64,000 nucleotides of DNA from Kitagawia praeruptora (Eukaryota; Streptophyta; Magnoliopsida; Apiales; Apiaceae): positions 139,036,501-139,100,500 of the forward strand of contig CM075347.1 in the NCBI GenBank assembly GCA_037693485.1, read 5' to 3'. Positions 11,178 to 25,500 of this stretch are shown one piece after another (position 1 is the first letter of the stretch; every line of letters starts with the position of its first letter). The notes under the pieces were generated by a model. That model saw only the letters and a program-made list of their open reading frames with translations. It was not told where the DNA came from and ran no database searches. Both the position numbers and the translations under genes were made by a program.

Positions 11178-12006
11178 AAAGTTTTACAAATTTTGATTTT
11201 CGGATTATAATTATAAAAGCTATATACCTTTTAATTATAATGTTGATTTTATAATGAGTTTAATTTTAATAAATAATATAATTTTATATTAAATGAGTTT
11301 AGTCGGTCGGTACGGTACCTGTTGATTTTACTTATTTACCCTTATTTAATTATAGATAAAATCCATATTTGAAAAGGTATATAGTGTCTTTAATTATAAT
11401 TAAAAGGATATTATATAGATTATTAATAATATATATTTATATATTTTAATAAAATATATTATAATTACATATTATTAAAATATAATATGTTTTATTAAAT
11501 AAATTTTATAACCTATCCAAAGAAACCCGTGCTTCCAACACCTAAAATGGGGATATTATATTAATATATAATATGGGTACCAACACCTCATTTTTGTTTC
11601 TTTATTTACAAAATTTTCTTTTAACACATTAAGAAGAGGTTTTAGCAACTTACATTCATCTATGTTTATATCAGTGAACTCAATTAATTAATGTGTTTTA
11701 GTAGTTGGTTACCCCTTTTTTGGTTATCCCCATTTTTGGTTATCCCTCATTTATCACCGTTAGATCAGCAACTCAAGTAGATCATGACCGTTAGATATAA
11801 CAATACTGAATGTTGTTACATGCAGAGGTTCAAGGTTCGATTCCCGCCAATAACATATTAATTTATATTTAATACTAAAAATTATTATATATAAAGATGT
11901 ATGATTCGAATCAATAACATATTTAAATTAATATTTATAATATTATATTATATTATAAATAAATTGTAAAAAATTAAAAATAATACGTGCACGAGATATA
12001 AGCTAG

Positions 12007-13083
12007 TATATTATAAAGTACTTTATTTCTGTTATTGTCTCGCCCAATGTTTTTTTTCCTTCAAAACCTCAGCTCAATGTTAACATAGGATATCCAAAGG
12101 GATATCCAGGCCCAACACTGAGTCTCAAATTTAAAATCTCAATCTCATATTGCAGTCATAACACTTGGTGCATTTCTTTTTCTTTTAATAAAATATTACA
12201 TAAAATTTGAATTTCTTATATAAATATATCATGGAGGGAATTATTCCATTGAATATTCTGGAATAGGTCCTACAAATAATATTGAATTAAGGAATTTGAT
12301 ATTTTAAAATGGTACGTAAAACGGTAAAAGAATGTTAAGCATACATAATTAAACTATATTTTAGAGTCCGTTTAGTTTATTTTTAAAAAGTATACTTCAA
12401 TTAAAGTGACTCTCTTACTGATTAATTAATAAAATAACTTTTATCTTTCTAAATTATTATCAATTATATACAATTAATTAATAATATATAATACAAAAAA
12501 AATTAACAAAAGAATTTTTTTTTATTAAAAGTTAAATGAGGTTATGTGATATATCATGTTACTTTCTTTCAACGAAGTAGCTAAACAACTTACTTGACAT
12601 TTTAAACATTATGACATTAAAATGAAAAATATTAAATGTTGGAATTCGAAAATATATTTAGACATTTCACCTGTTTGGCTACGACTTAGAATAAGTTTTT
12701 TGAACTAATTTTCGGATAAAAATTTCATATTTTGATCATTTTTTATGCAAGTATTTAATTATGTTTGATATTCCATAGTTACAAAAAAAAGTCTAATTTT
12801 TTTTCATATAAATAGATTTCTTTTTAAAAATAAAAATATTAACATTTTTTTTATAATTAAATATCCGAAATAGACTTCGCACACCTTATAATTCGGAGAA
12901 ATAATAATTTTTTTAATTCCAAGAAATAACATTCTTGCAATGTACTCTGTGGACGCGTTTCCAGAACCAACTACACCAAACTAAATTGTGGAAAAAACAG
13001 TTCAAATAAATTTCAAATAAAATAAAATACAGTAGATCAAGACGGAGTCTCCGGTCTCCGTACATCGCCGATCAACGGTGTGT
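12007..13083. other. AT-rich region upstream of the P4-ATPase gene
   Basis: No open frame or RNA gene recognised. It holds the likely distal promoter of the downstream gene. Short runs (for example around 12670-12900) look like decayed MITE sequence but lack clear terminal repeats. Confidence 0.5.
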
Positions 13084-13148
13084 GTATATAATAGATAGAT
13101 ACAGCATCAGCGTTTCTCTAAATTCTGATCCACCTGTACTTTTCTCAG
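13084..13148 (+). promoter_or_regulatory. Core promoter and non-coding first exon of the P4-ATPase gene
   Basis: A TATA-like GTATATAATAG lies at about 13084-13094. About 30 bp downstream a leader exon begins, ending TTTTCTCAG at a GT donor (13149). The leader intron runs to an acceptor TTTGCAG at 13436, and translation starts in the next exon at 13533. The transcription start is inferred. Confidence 0.55.
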
Positions 13149-13532
13149 GTAGTAATAATATTGTTATTTTCCCTACTATTTGATTTATACATTTAATTTG
13201 CTTGTTGGGGTTGTCTTATTTTTGTTGATCTTGGGCATGTTTAACATTGTACGTTTCATGTTTGATGAAATGCCTGAGAGAAAATTGTTGTGTAATAGCT
13301 CATTTTTGTTATTGTGTTGTGGGTTTGGATTAGAATAGTGATTTGTACCTTAATTTCTTTGTGTTGGAGTGGATGTTATGTTGAGTTATTTATGGTTGAG
13401 TTGTTGGTGTAAGTCGATTTTGTTAATTGTTTGCAGGATATGAGATACTGAGCAGAGCTTAAATTGCTTGGGTGGCTCCAGATTATTATTTGGAGTGAGG
13501 CAAGTGGGGAATTTTATGAGATTACGTCTACG

Positions 13533-16500
13533 ATGAAACGCTGTGTTTATATCAATGATGACGATGACTTATCACATGATCTTTATTGCGATAATCGCAT
13601 ATCAAATACGAAGTATACATTGTTGAATTTTCTCCCAAAAAATCTGTGGGAGCAATTCAGGTAATTTTGGATTTCTTTCATCTGCCTTGCGAGTTGCGAC
13701 TCTTGAAAATAATTATTGTTTTCTTCATTTGAGATTGCAATAGATAATTCTAAAATTCCCGTGTGTAGCGAGAAATTGAAATTGGTTTACTAGCTTGGTC
13801 CATTTTACTAGATAATCATGTACAACATTCAATTGAACATGCAGTCGATTTTGATTTTAGTATGTCAAGAAATTGCTGACCATGAAAAGTTTACTTTATC
13901 CAATGTTTGCACTAATTGAATTGAAAGAACTAGGGAGTAAATTACATTCTTAACAGATGAATATCAGTACGTTCTCATCTATCATTAGTGCATGTTATTG
14001 GATGATTTTTTTGTGTTCCTGGTTTTATCCCATATAACATATCTACATCGTTCTTCTTCAGCCGATTTATGAACCAGTACTTTCTGTTGATTGCATGCCT
14101 TCAACTCTGGCCGCTCATAACGCCAGTAAATCCTGCAAGTACATGGGGGCCACTCTTATTTATATTTGCTGTCTCAGCATCAAAAGAGGCTTGGGATGAT
14201 TATTATAGATATCTATCAGACAAAAAAGCTAATGAGAAGCAAGTGTGGGTTGTAAAGAAGGGAGTCAAAAAGCATGTACGTTAGTCTATATCTTATGAAT
14301 TGTAATGTTGACTCTGGTGATATTTATTTTCAGTTTTCCGTAATTGGAACATAGTAATTCACTGGCTTCGAAGGTCAATTTTTTTGAATCATGCCTGTTT
14401 ACTCTGCATTCAGTGTCGTGCCATAGAAGTGTTTTTGCAGTAATGCTGACTGTGCGAATCAAATATGGACTCGATATAAAAAATTACTATTAAGAGAAGT
14501 TTATCGCGAATAGACCGTGATACTATTTCCATTTCACGATGTAGATTGAAAGTAATAGTGTGATCACCTAAAGCAGTTATTCTTACTTTGAGAAATACAT
14601 ATTGAACTAATAAGCAGACGAGAAAATGTCAAAGCATCGGCATGTTTTTGGAAATTTTATTAAATTGGGTAGCCACTCTTAATTTAGAAGCAAGATCACC
14701 GTACATTATACAACAAATGAATGGTGGATCCCCTGGTAGATGAAATCACAACAAGGGTATCATGGCTGAAGATACAGTTGTACACTAGTGAACTAGTCCA
14801 GTTTATCAAATGTCTACGTAATGCAATTTGGTTAAGTGACAGTGATTAGATTATTTACAAGTACTGAACATTTTATCATTTGCATCCGACCAAATTGATG
14901 GCCTCAAATCTTCCTTTTTCCTGCTTTGGCATCTTCACTTTTGACAAATAATTTTTCTCTTTTTGTGGTGTGTATAGTGAAGTTAAGTTCAATCATCATA
15001 TGAAAAACATCCTTTTTTTTCCCTTGATCAGGATGAAAACTGAATGTTGCAGTTTAAAATAATGCAAAACATATGAATATCTTGCTGATCTTTCTAGTAA
15101 AGGCGATGTATAGACTTGCATGTGGTGATAAGCTTTACATTAACATTATGTGCAACATAATGAAAAAATCCACATAGGGTTAGCTAATTGATAAAAGATT
15201 CTGGATGTATAAATTAAGCTGGCCAAATATTTGCGATTCACATGAAGTTTGAACCTTTTAGATACTTCAAATTTTAGTTACCATGGAAGACGATTTTACT
15301 TGCAGAAAAATTGACATTGTATGCCCTTATTACTTGTGCACTGGTACAAATCATCTTTTAATTTACTTTGTTCAGCGGGCCATTGTCCCTCAGCAAAACG
15401 TTCCAACTGGTAATTGATTATTTCCATTTGCAGATTCAATCACAGGATATTCATGTTGGTAACCTAGTGTGGCTTCGTGAAAATGATGAAGTGCCATGTG
15501 ATCTTGTGCTGATTGGGACTTCTGAACCGCAAGGTCAATGCCATGTAGAGGTAGATTCTCAGTATAATCTTTTCTGTATAAAATTTAATCTTAAATGTTA
15601 TCATTGTTAAGGATGAGTATATAAGAATTCCATTTCTATTTGATTGGTTTCCCTCATTTTTCTTAATCAGTAAGATTAAAAGTAGAAGTAGCTAAGGACT
15701 AAAATTGAAAATAACAAAATAGGAAAGACCTCTAGCATTCCAATGTAATATTTTTTTTTAGTAAGGATATGTGATTGGTAAAGGATTAATTTGAATTTAA
15801 TCTTCGTTCTCTTAAGAGGTTGTAAATGTTTCTTCAATTTTACACTCTCAGTGATGAATGCTTTCCAGGGTTTAAATGTTTTATTTAAAAAACTATCAGT
15901 TAGAACTGGTTATGAACTCCTAGCAGCTGTGACATGATAAAGGTTTCGAATTCTTAGAGTACTTATTAATACATGTTGGAGGCCTCGAGCTCTTTTATAT
16001 CTTACAATATTGTCCTTTTATGGTCTGAAAAAATGAAGAACATGATATTTTTTTTCGCTTTCTCTAACCTATGCTGTTTTAGCAAACAGTTTTTAATTTC
16101 TGTCTACAACAGCTTTATATGCGGCAAGATCCTTTAGATGCACGATTTTTAGTTATTATTTACACATATTTGTAAATGCAATATATATGTTTTATTTTTA
16201 TCACATTTTTTGCAGACATCTGCTTTAGACGGTGAAACTGATCTTAAAACACGGGTAATACCTTCTGCTTGCGCAGGAATAGAGCTCGAATTGTTGCACA
16301 AAATCAAGGCAAGATCTCATTTTACTCTCGATTTACATATGGCTTGATATTCATCGCAAATAGCTATTGATGTCCATCTTTTTCCACAGGGTGTGATCGA
16401 GTGCCCACAACCAGATAAAGACATTAGAAGATTTGATGCAAATATGAGGCTATTCCCTCCATTTCTTGATAATGACGTGTGTCCTCTAACCATTAAAAAC

Positions 16501-19500
16501 ACTATCCTGCAATCATGTTACTTGCGAAATACTGAGTGGGTCTGTGGAGTTGCCATCTATGCAGGCAAGTTCTTTTTTTTTTTTTTTTTTTTTAATTTTA
16601 GAAGTTCAATACAGTAGTTACTTAGATTGAGAAATGGATGAGGGCGATGAACATAGTTGGATCTGGAAAAACAAGACTTTGTAGTTCGTCAATAGGATAA
16701 CTCCGAGGATTATGTTTGTTGGCCAAGCAAGACGAAAATACTTACATTTCCCGCTGCTTTCTTTGTGATGAATGCTGTCATGACATGAAGTCTCTACTCC
16801 CTTCTTCTCCTTAATTTAGACATTGTTAAACTAGTGAAATAGGAAGTTTGATTTTCTCTGAGCATGCTTGTTTGGTATCATTGCTTCAGTATAATGTTTT
16901 CTTTATCCTGTTTATGTGCATTTCACATGAATTTATTGCACACTTTTGATGTCATTGTATGAGATGATGTGAATAGTGAATACCCTCTTTCTTCAGGCAA
17001 TGAAACGAAATTGGGAATGAGTAGGGGTGTTCCAGAACCAAAGCTTACAGCTATGGATGCGATGATTGACAAGTTGACCGGAGCGATTTTTGTTTTCCAA
17101 ATAGTGGTTGTAATTGTTCTGGGCATAGCTGGCAATGTCTGGAAGGACACAGAAGCTAGAAAGGTTTGTCTGTATGCTATATTGTTATGTTTGTAGGATT
17201 TTTGTATAGTATTGATCCCTTATTTCACCTTATGTTCTGGTTAATTTTGAGTTTCTATCCTAGAAGGCATCTGTTTATTTTATGTTGAAAATTTGTCTTC
17301 AATGATTCACTGGAATTATTGTGTTGGACTTTGTTTAAGACCTATAAATAATATTCCTTTTAAACTCGAACAATAGCTTACTCTCTCCTGTACTATATTC
17401 TTTAATAACCTCTTGTTTTTTTATTGTGCAGCAATGGTATGTTCAATATCCAAATGCCGGTCCATGGTATGAATTGTTGGTCATCCCGCTGCGGTTTGAA
17501 CTGCTTTGTTCCATCATGATACCTATATCCATAAAGGTAATCATGTGCCTGTTACTTTTATGTATCTACTTTCATCAGTTACATTATTCACATTGGCATG
17601 GTTGATGTAAAAGTAAATATGAACAAAAAAGGACGGGAAACACGAATATTTGGTAAATAAATTGCCAGTAAGAAATGTAACTATCGCAGTTATGACATAT
17701 ATAATATATTAACATAAAGATTTTGACTCTATTATAAAATCACAATATTTCAGTTGAATTCGAAATTTAATGTAACAGTTACGAAAATATTATATAAATG
17801 TAATTTCATAACTAATATTAAAAAAATAAATTAAATGAGCATATTAGATATTAGATGTATATTTGTATATGGGTGGTAAGAATGTTTTTGTCGATAACTA
17901 TATCAAAGATTAATAATACTCCAGTTAACAATTTAATTATAGGATTTGGCAAAAAGTAAAAAACAATCTGATTATAGGTTTATGGTAATCATTTAATCTG
18001 GAGTATGACGTGAATGACAATAGAGTATTAATACAGTTAACCCTATAATTGTAGTAGGATCTTAGTTGAATTTGTATTATTAGTATTCTAATGCGAAAAT
18101 TAAAAACGAATCATTACATATATAATTTTTTTTTAAATAGATGCAGACCAAAATATGGTAACATGGTGTACCACCTACCACCGAAAAGGCCTTTCAGCTT
18201 TCAATTAAGAGTAACATATGTATGTTTTTTCCATATAATATGTTATCACGTTATACACTTTCCCATGGACCAAAAATGTGTAAAAACTTGTACAAGCGTG
18301 GAGCTGAATATGAATTAGTCTCATGGTAGCGCTAATTGTGTTTTAGACATTTTTCTTTTCTTTGAACACATATTTGTAATCCTTTTGAAGTTCTTTTAGA
18401 TGGTGAGAATATTTTGTTCTAAAATTTAATAATCTGCTTCTATTTCAGGTGTCCTTGGATCTTGTAAAAAGCATATATGCTAAATTTATAGATTGGGACC
18501 ACGAGATGATTGACATTAAAACTGGCACTCCATCTCTTGCTGCTAAGTAAGAAATGCAAAGGCGTTCATATCTTTTTTCATAGACGCAATTTGAGTGTTA
18601 ACGTAAGATTCTTTTTCTTGTATGTGGCAGTACAGCAATAAGTGAGGACCTGGGGCAAGTTGAGTATATATTGACCGATAAAACTGGGACACTTACTGAA
18701 AACCAAATGATTTTTAAAAGATGTTGTATTAGTGGGACTTTCTATGGGAATGAGAATGGTGATGCTTTAAAAGGTTTGTTATCTGTCTTTGTAGATACTC
18801 TTCTACTTGCATTTGTGGTTCGATATATAGCCATTAGCTAATCAAAATCATGTTAATTTCTGAAGGTTAATACATTCTGGTCATATGTGTAACGTGACCA
18901 ATGAATAACTGTTTTAGGGTAATAGCAAAATGCGGTGCACAACTGCTGTATACTGCTCTTGAAATAAAAACTTAACCAACAATACCCAATATGTCCTGCT
19001 CGGACTGGTATTAGGAGAGGATGAGATATGCACAAACCATAACCTTACCACTATGAAGTGGTACTGTATTTTTTAATATAAAACCCAGACGTAGGATATG
19101 TTTCTTGAAAGATGTCAAAAGGTTTTAAAATTAACTTGTTTATTCCTGAAAATTAAGAAGCTTTTTGTATCTTTTGAGTTGCTGCAAAAAAAAAAATAGA
19201 AGGCATATAAATTGTGACTATCAGGATAAAAGTCTGTTTCGGCAAGAAAGGCATGCAGTTAAATATTCTGACACGGGTACAATAAAATTAGGTAAGCAAA
19301 GTTCTAGCTATTGCCAAAATAACACAATCCTAATACAAGGCAACAAGAGCTGCTCCTTCCTCGTTTTCCTGAAAACATGGTGCTCATATATGGCGCAACC
19401 TCAGGACGCAACCCCATTACACCCTGATTCCACCCTATACTTTAAAACTGTTACTGTAAGAGCAAAATCCCAATGTGTAATTGTGTAAGCAACAACATTC

Positions 19501-22500
19501 TCTAAACATGGAGTCAGCCAATATGTAGGCAGCTTTTGTACTTGGTCCAATTTTGTGCTGCCCCACTATATTGCGTGGCAGTTGGGTTCAAAAATTATGT
19601 TGGGCTGTTAAGTATTTGTAGTTTATATATGGTTCCGAGATTGTAGTCAAACGCTATGCGGCTTGCTTATATAGTTATATTAAATTTCCTAAAGCTGCAC
19701 TATTTAATGCTAATGCTGCTGTGTAATACCAACTTTGTTAGTTTGGTTTCAACTTCAAATTGATTCGATTCTGCACAGTGGCTGTGACATTGTTTGAGAG
19801 GTTGCACTAGACCAGCTGCATGGATCACATTAAGATTCCGTATGCCCTCAAAATGAACTTGAAATTGCTGTATTTATTTTACCCAGTTTGTTGTTGCTAT
19901 AATTTGATCGAATGGGATTCCTGCGGTTATATACCAAGTACTAAAAACTTTTGAACTCATTGCCTTAAGTAGCTTTGTCATGTGTATTTTTTGGTCTGTT
20001 TTGTGTATGCCTCATTCCTCCAAGAGGATAATTTCAATTATTCTACATGTTGTACTGTTGCAGATGTTAAGCTGCTCACCGCTGTTTCTGGTGGTTCTCC
20101 TGATGTCATCCGATTTCTCACGGTTATGTCAATTTGTAACACTGTAATACCCTTGCAGAGGTGATTTTAATATAAGTTATTAAGAAGTCCTTCCGAAAGC
20201 AGGAATCTGACTTCCTGCTTTTACTTTCTATCCTCATCTGCGGTAATACCACTTTATTTATTTATAAATTGTGCATTTCCCCATAGCAAAAATGGAGGGC
20301 TGTCATACAAGGCACAGTCACAGGATGAGGAAGCTCTTGTTCGTGCGGCTGCCCAGCTGCATATGATCTTCACCAAGAAGAATGCCAATATTCTTGGTAC
20401 GCAATAATGCAGAAAATATTACGTTGAAATGTTTGTGTACAGGCATGTGTGAGTAGATCTAATTATTTTCTGTTGGTGAGAACTGAATGGTCTCCTTGGG
20501 TTTTTTTTACTGCAGAAATTAAATTCAATGCTTCCTTACTACAATATGAATTGTTGGACACCCTGGAATTCACTTCTGATAGGAAAAAGATGTCTATAGT
20601 GGTTAGAGACTGTCAAAGTGGGAAAATTATCCTTTTGTCCAAAGGAGCAGATGAAGCTATTCTTCCTTGTGCTTACACTGGTAATTCACAATTTAAAGTA
20701 GTATTTTCTTGTAATTTCCCTTTTATGTCAAATATTTGTTACTCAACTTGGTATGCCAATATTCTGTTTTTAAGTTAATTGTTCAGAAAAGTGCCAAAGT
20801 ATTCCATCTTGTAAATGTTCTTTTTGGTATGGATGTAACTTTTGGATGCCAACTACTTGCTACGAACAACTTTGTGGAAGATGTTGGATGTAACGAAAAG
20901 GCATGCTGCAAGTTTAAGTTGGGTGTTCAGAAAGGCTTGTAGTTGCGTTAATTATTGTGTCTTGGAATAGTAGAGGATTTAGGATTCGGATGTCACTAGA
21001 GATGCCTGTTGTATTAAACGAGTAGTGTGGGACACTAGTATAAAGCAACCTGCATACTTAGTTCTATCTTTTCATCAATATGCTGACTGCTTGATGCTTG
21101 CTTGAAACTGTTCTCTTTTCCCAAAATGTTCGGATGATTTTTTATAGTGAACATTTTGAAACTAAAATCTTTACATTGGTCCTGAAAATTTTCAGGACAA
21201 CAAATAAGAACCTTCTCTGAAGCTGTAGAACAATATGCTCAATTGGGTTTGAGGACATTATGTGTGGCTTGGCGTGAAATACCGGAGGATAAATATCAGG
21301 AGTGGTCATTGGTATTTAAAGAGGCTAATAGCACATTGGTTGATAGAGAGGTATAATATAAAACTGTCATAATTTGTATATAACTAGCTTCACTTCCTCT
21401 CTATTAATTTATATTTTGATGATTGGAATGGGGTATGACACTACGTGTATGAGCATGTAGTTTTATCTGATCTTGGTCTCTCCTCTTTATTATTACTATG
21501 TTTCCAGTGGAGAGTGTCTGAGGTTTGCCAGAGATTAGAGATTGACCTGGAAATTCTTGGGGTTGCTGCTATAGAGGATCGTCTTCAGGTAGGTTTTCTA
21601 TTTATTTTTTACGTTGTCTTTAAATTTAAATCAGCTATTATGATGCTTGTATATAGAAACTTAAGACTTTCTTGCCGTCTTTTTGAACAATTATACAGGA
21701 CGGTGTACCCGAGACAATTGAAACGCTTCGAAAAGCAGGTATAAACTTTTGGATGCTAACGGGAGACAAGCAGAATACAGCCATACAAATTGCTCTATCA
21801 TGCAATTTTGTTTCTCCTGGTAGATTTACATACATTTTTTTTACCCTTTCTTTACATTGTAATTGCTTGTGCACATTGTAAATGGTCCTTTTATTTCCTG
21901 GCTGGATCGATGTGGCTGAAAAAATAGGGAAGCAGTGAGTGCTCGTTTCTTTTTCCTCTCAAAGAAGTGTCGCTATATATATACCCCTGAAAAACTGTTT
22001 GAACGTTAGTGTTGCTTCTGTGATTTGATCCATTAATTGCAGACAGATGTATAAATATAATTTTTTCTTCGTCCCGTTTTTGCGCTTAATCTTGTTGCGG
22101 ATTTGCAATGGAAGTGAAAGACATAGTTCATAGAATCTAATACAGTGTTAAAAGTTTTATTGGATAAAAGCATGAACTATGTTTGGCATTTGACTGCCAT
22201 ATTGTTTCTTTTTAGTTGTATATTGAGTGTAAACCCACTGTAAGTACATGAGGACTGTGACCACTAAATTCTAATGTACAGAATATCTTGAAGCTTTTGT
22301 GTTCCTTGTATCTTGAAATTTTCTACTTACTAATTGCTAATTTTGCAAACTTGTCGACAGAACCCAAAGGCCAGCTACTACTTATCAATGGCAAAACAGA
22401 AGATGAAGTGTGTAGAAGTCTAGAGAGAGTTCTCCTTACAATGCGAATAACAAATTCAGAACCTAAGGTGAGAGTTTACTAGTTTAGCATTAGCTTCAAG

Positions 22501-25500
22501 TTTACTGCCAAAGATGTAGCTTGTCACTTGCTTCACTTAAATAAAAGGTGATGTTTAATTTAGATTGAACTGCTGAGTGAATGATTAGTTTTCTACTTTT
22601 CTGGGGAAAAATGCTATCAGTAGTATCATTCTGGTAATAGTTAAGATCGAATGCTGAGAAGTTTTCTCTATTGATTTTTTTTAATTTGAATCGTTAGAAA
22701 GTAGTCCTGTTTTAATAGTCTTTGGTCTTTTGTTGTTTTGTTTATTTTCTTCATAGCCCCAATGGAATGTTGCCCCGGATAGGTCATATTTCCTTTATAT
22801 TAGCATATTTCTTTATTAGCAGCATGCGCCAGTAACGGATGCATTATTGTCTGGACTCTGAAGCAAGACATCTTTTAGTTATTCTCAGCACAAGTTATAT
22901 TCTACAAGTCTACTTTAATAGCTCTTTTGGGTGTTACCCTCAGCGTCTCTTAAACTACCCTTAGAAGAGACCACGAATGGGCACAGCTTCATACTGAACA
23001 AATAAAACATGCACTGTTTTACCCTACCTCTTATGTTATGTCTTTTCAAGCTTGTAAATGTTTTCAATGAACACGGAATTAGTGAAAATGAAAAACTTCC
23101 ACCAACAAAATTCTTGCCATGGGAAGAAAAGACTGAAGGCTCTACTAGAGTTAATTTGCACTTTCCTTTACTTGGTTGCTAAATTTTATGGCTATTTTGA
23201 TCTCCTATAGTATATCTGAATATATACTCTACTAAGATTATGGTGCATGATGGCAACTATATTTCTAGTCTTTTGCTATTAAATTGCTTTCATTCTTTTG
23301 TTTAATTAAATGCTATTCATTATAACAGGATGTGGCTTTTGTTATTGATGGCTGGGCTCTTGAAATTGCACTAAAGTATCATCGAAAAGCATTCACGGAA
23401 TTATCAATATTGTCAAAGACAGCTATATGCTGTCGCGTTACACCATCTCAGAAGGCACAGGTGTGCGATTACAAGAAGTTACTAATTTAGAATTTCCAAA
23501 ATATATTTTATACGTGCATACTGACATAGGATACACCAGGGCTTCCATGATGTTATATTGTATATTTTTACTTTTTATGTCACAATTATCCACGTAAAAA
23601 TTTCTTCTAGATTAGTTGCTCTGTTTTCAGTATCAATATCTACATGTGATACTCAGTTTCAACATGTCAAAAAAAGGTGTAGGATTTCTTGTTACTCTTT
23701 CATCTTCTATCCGGGAATCATAAGTTTGTTAGGAAACTTTATCTGGAAAAGCCTCGTGCAGTTCATGTGTTTCCCTCATATAGTAACTGATTGTGAAAAA
23801 AAAAAACAAATAATCTGGCACATTAAATTAATTTTAATATTAAAACATTAATTACTGTAAAATATAATGATCTTGTCCTTATTATTTGTCAATTAAAGGG
23901 CTGCACACAATGCATGTCACTCAACTTCCTTTATTTTAATTATGATAATGTTCCTGATTAGATAAGTTATACTTGGTATAAAGAATTCTAATTTATTCAA
24001 ATTAATTATTATTCCAATAATGGTAACACAGTAGTGATTAAAGCTCATTCTTCGTATCATTGTTGCCACCATATTGTTTTGTTTTCCCTGAACTTTATAT
24101 ATGTTTACCATTTCAACTTCCCTCGTTTCACTGCTGATTGTACGTTTTGCTCAGCTTGTGGGGCTCCTAAAATCATGCGACTACAGAACACTTGCTATCG
24201 GAGATGGTGGAAATGATGTAAGGATGATACAACAAGCTGATATTGGGGTTGGCATAAGTGGAAGAGAGGGATTGCAAGCAGCAAGGGCAGCTGATTATAG
24301 CATTGGAAGTAAGTTCTCCAAGAATCAATATATATATATATTATGTATATGTGTGTTCCATTCATGTATGCGCTTCTTTAATACAAGATATATGAACCTT
24401 CTTTCCCTTTTTGTATGTTAAATGTTATAAGCAATAAAGCAATATGCTTTAGCTGTCCATCTAGTCTGGCAGAATGGATCTGGGTATCAAAATGATAAAT
24501 ATGATGAAAGCTAGAGGTGTTTAGGATGGGGAAGACATGAGAGTACAGAAAATGAGTGTACAATATGATACAGTTTATATGAATGTGGAAGGAATGAATT
24601 CAATGCATAAATGTCATTACAAGTTTGACATTTCTTTTCTTCCCTTGTTTCATTTTTTTCAATAAAAGGACGTATAATAATTTTGTACAAGGTCTTTGGT
24701 TGGTACTGAACTAGCTCTGCATATGGTTGAACTTGCCACCTCAAGGTTTGTTAATTATATCGGCCTGTGTTTTGATAATGTTTGAAATGAGAAATTCCAG
24801 GATGGGACTACAAAAAATAATGTTGTCTTATATGTCACTTGTACATACAAATACCGACTTCTTATGAATCTCCTATCATTATTGTTTAGGAATCTTATTT
24901 TGCTCGTGATTCAGAATGATTGCTGGTACTTTTGTGGTGTATTTATAGAATTAAAGTTTCAAGTTTTACACTTGTACTTGACCTGCCCGGCTGCCTGATC
25001 TCGTACTTGCTTTCATATGCTTATTTGCATGCACCATTTTATTCTTACCGAGTTTCTGGCCTTGAAATTATATTCAGATTGTAAGATGAATGATTTTGCC
25101 TGTTGCAGAGTTCAGGTTTCTTAAAAGATTAATACTTGTCCATGGACGATACTCTTATAATCGCACAGCTTTTCTGTCCCAGTATTCCTTCTACAAATCT
25201 CTACTGATATGCTTTATTCAGATCTTGTGAGTTCTTATGGATTATCTTCTATGTTTTTAAGTTGGTCTGTTCTCATTTGTTTTGCATTCATTTTTTTTAA
25301 TGTCAATATACTAACATGAGTCGTTCAGTTTCTCATTTGTTTCAGGTGTATCTGGGAGTAGCCTGTTCAATTCTGTCAGTTTAATGGCTTATAATGTTTT
25401 CTATACAAGCATTCCTGTTCTAGTTAGTGTGCTTGACAAAGATCTTAGTGAAAAAACTGTGATGCAACATCCTCAAATATTATTCTATTGCCAATCAGGA

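Larger units (their letters stand above)
9671..12006. mobile_element. Cluster of nested small non-autonomous Helitrons
   Basis: Helitron-like 5' ends (TCTATACTATACTATAATAA) occur on + at 9671 and about 10731. A minus-strand copy with 3' end hairpin GCCCGTGCAAAGCACGGG and CTAG occupies about 10384-10730. A + strand 3' end, a GTGCACG stem followed by AAGCTAGT, closes at 12003-12006. The copies share the subterminal text GGTTACCCCCTCTTTTTGG and an internal GGTTCGATTCCCGCC. A second Helitron-like 5' family (CTATACTATTATATTAATAT) appears at 11075 and 11151. No Rep/helicase frame is present, so all are non-autonomous. Exact nesting order is uncertain. Confidence 0.65.

Noticed and set aside
13464..13532. 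N-terminal extension of the P4-ATPase
   Set aside because: The upstream in-frame codons do not start with ATG and do not resemble the family; MKRCVYIND is the conserved start.
19165..19488. 107-codon frame in a large P4-ATPase intron
   Set aside because: Lies wholly between conserved exons, is absent from the family protein, and has no splice-site support.
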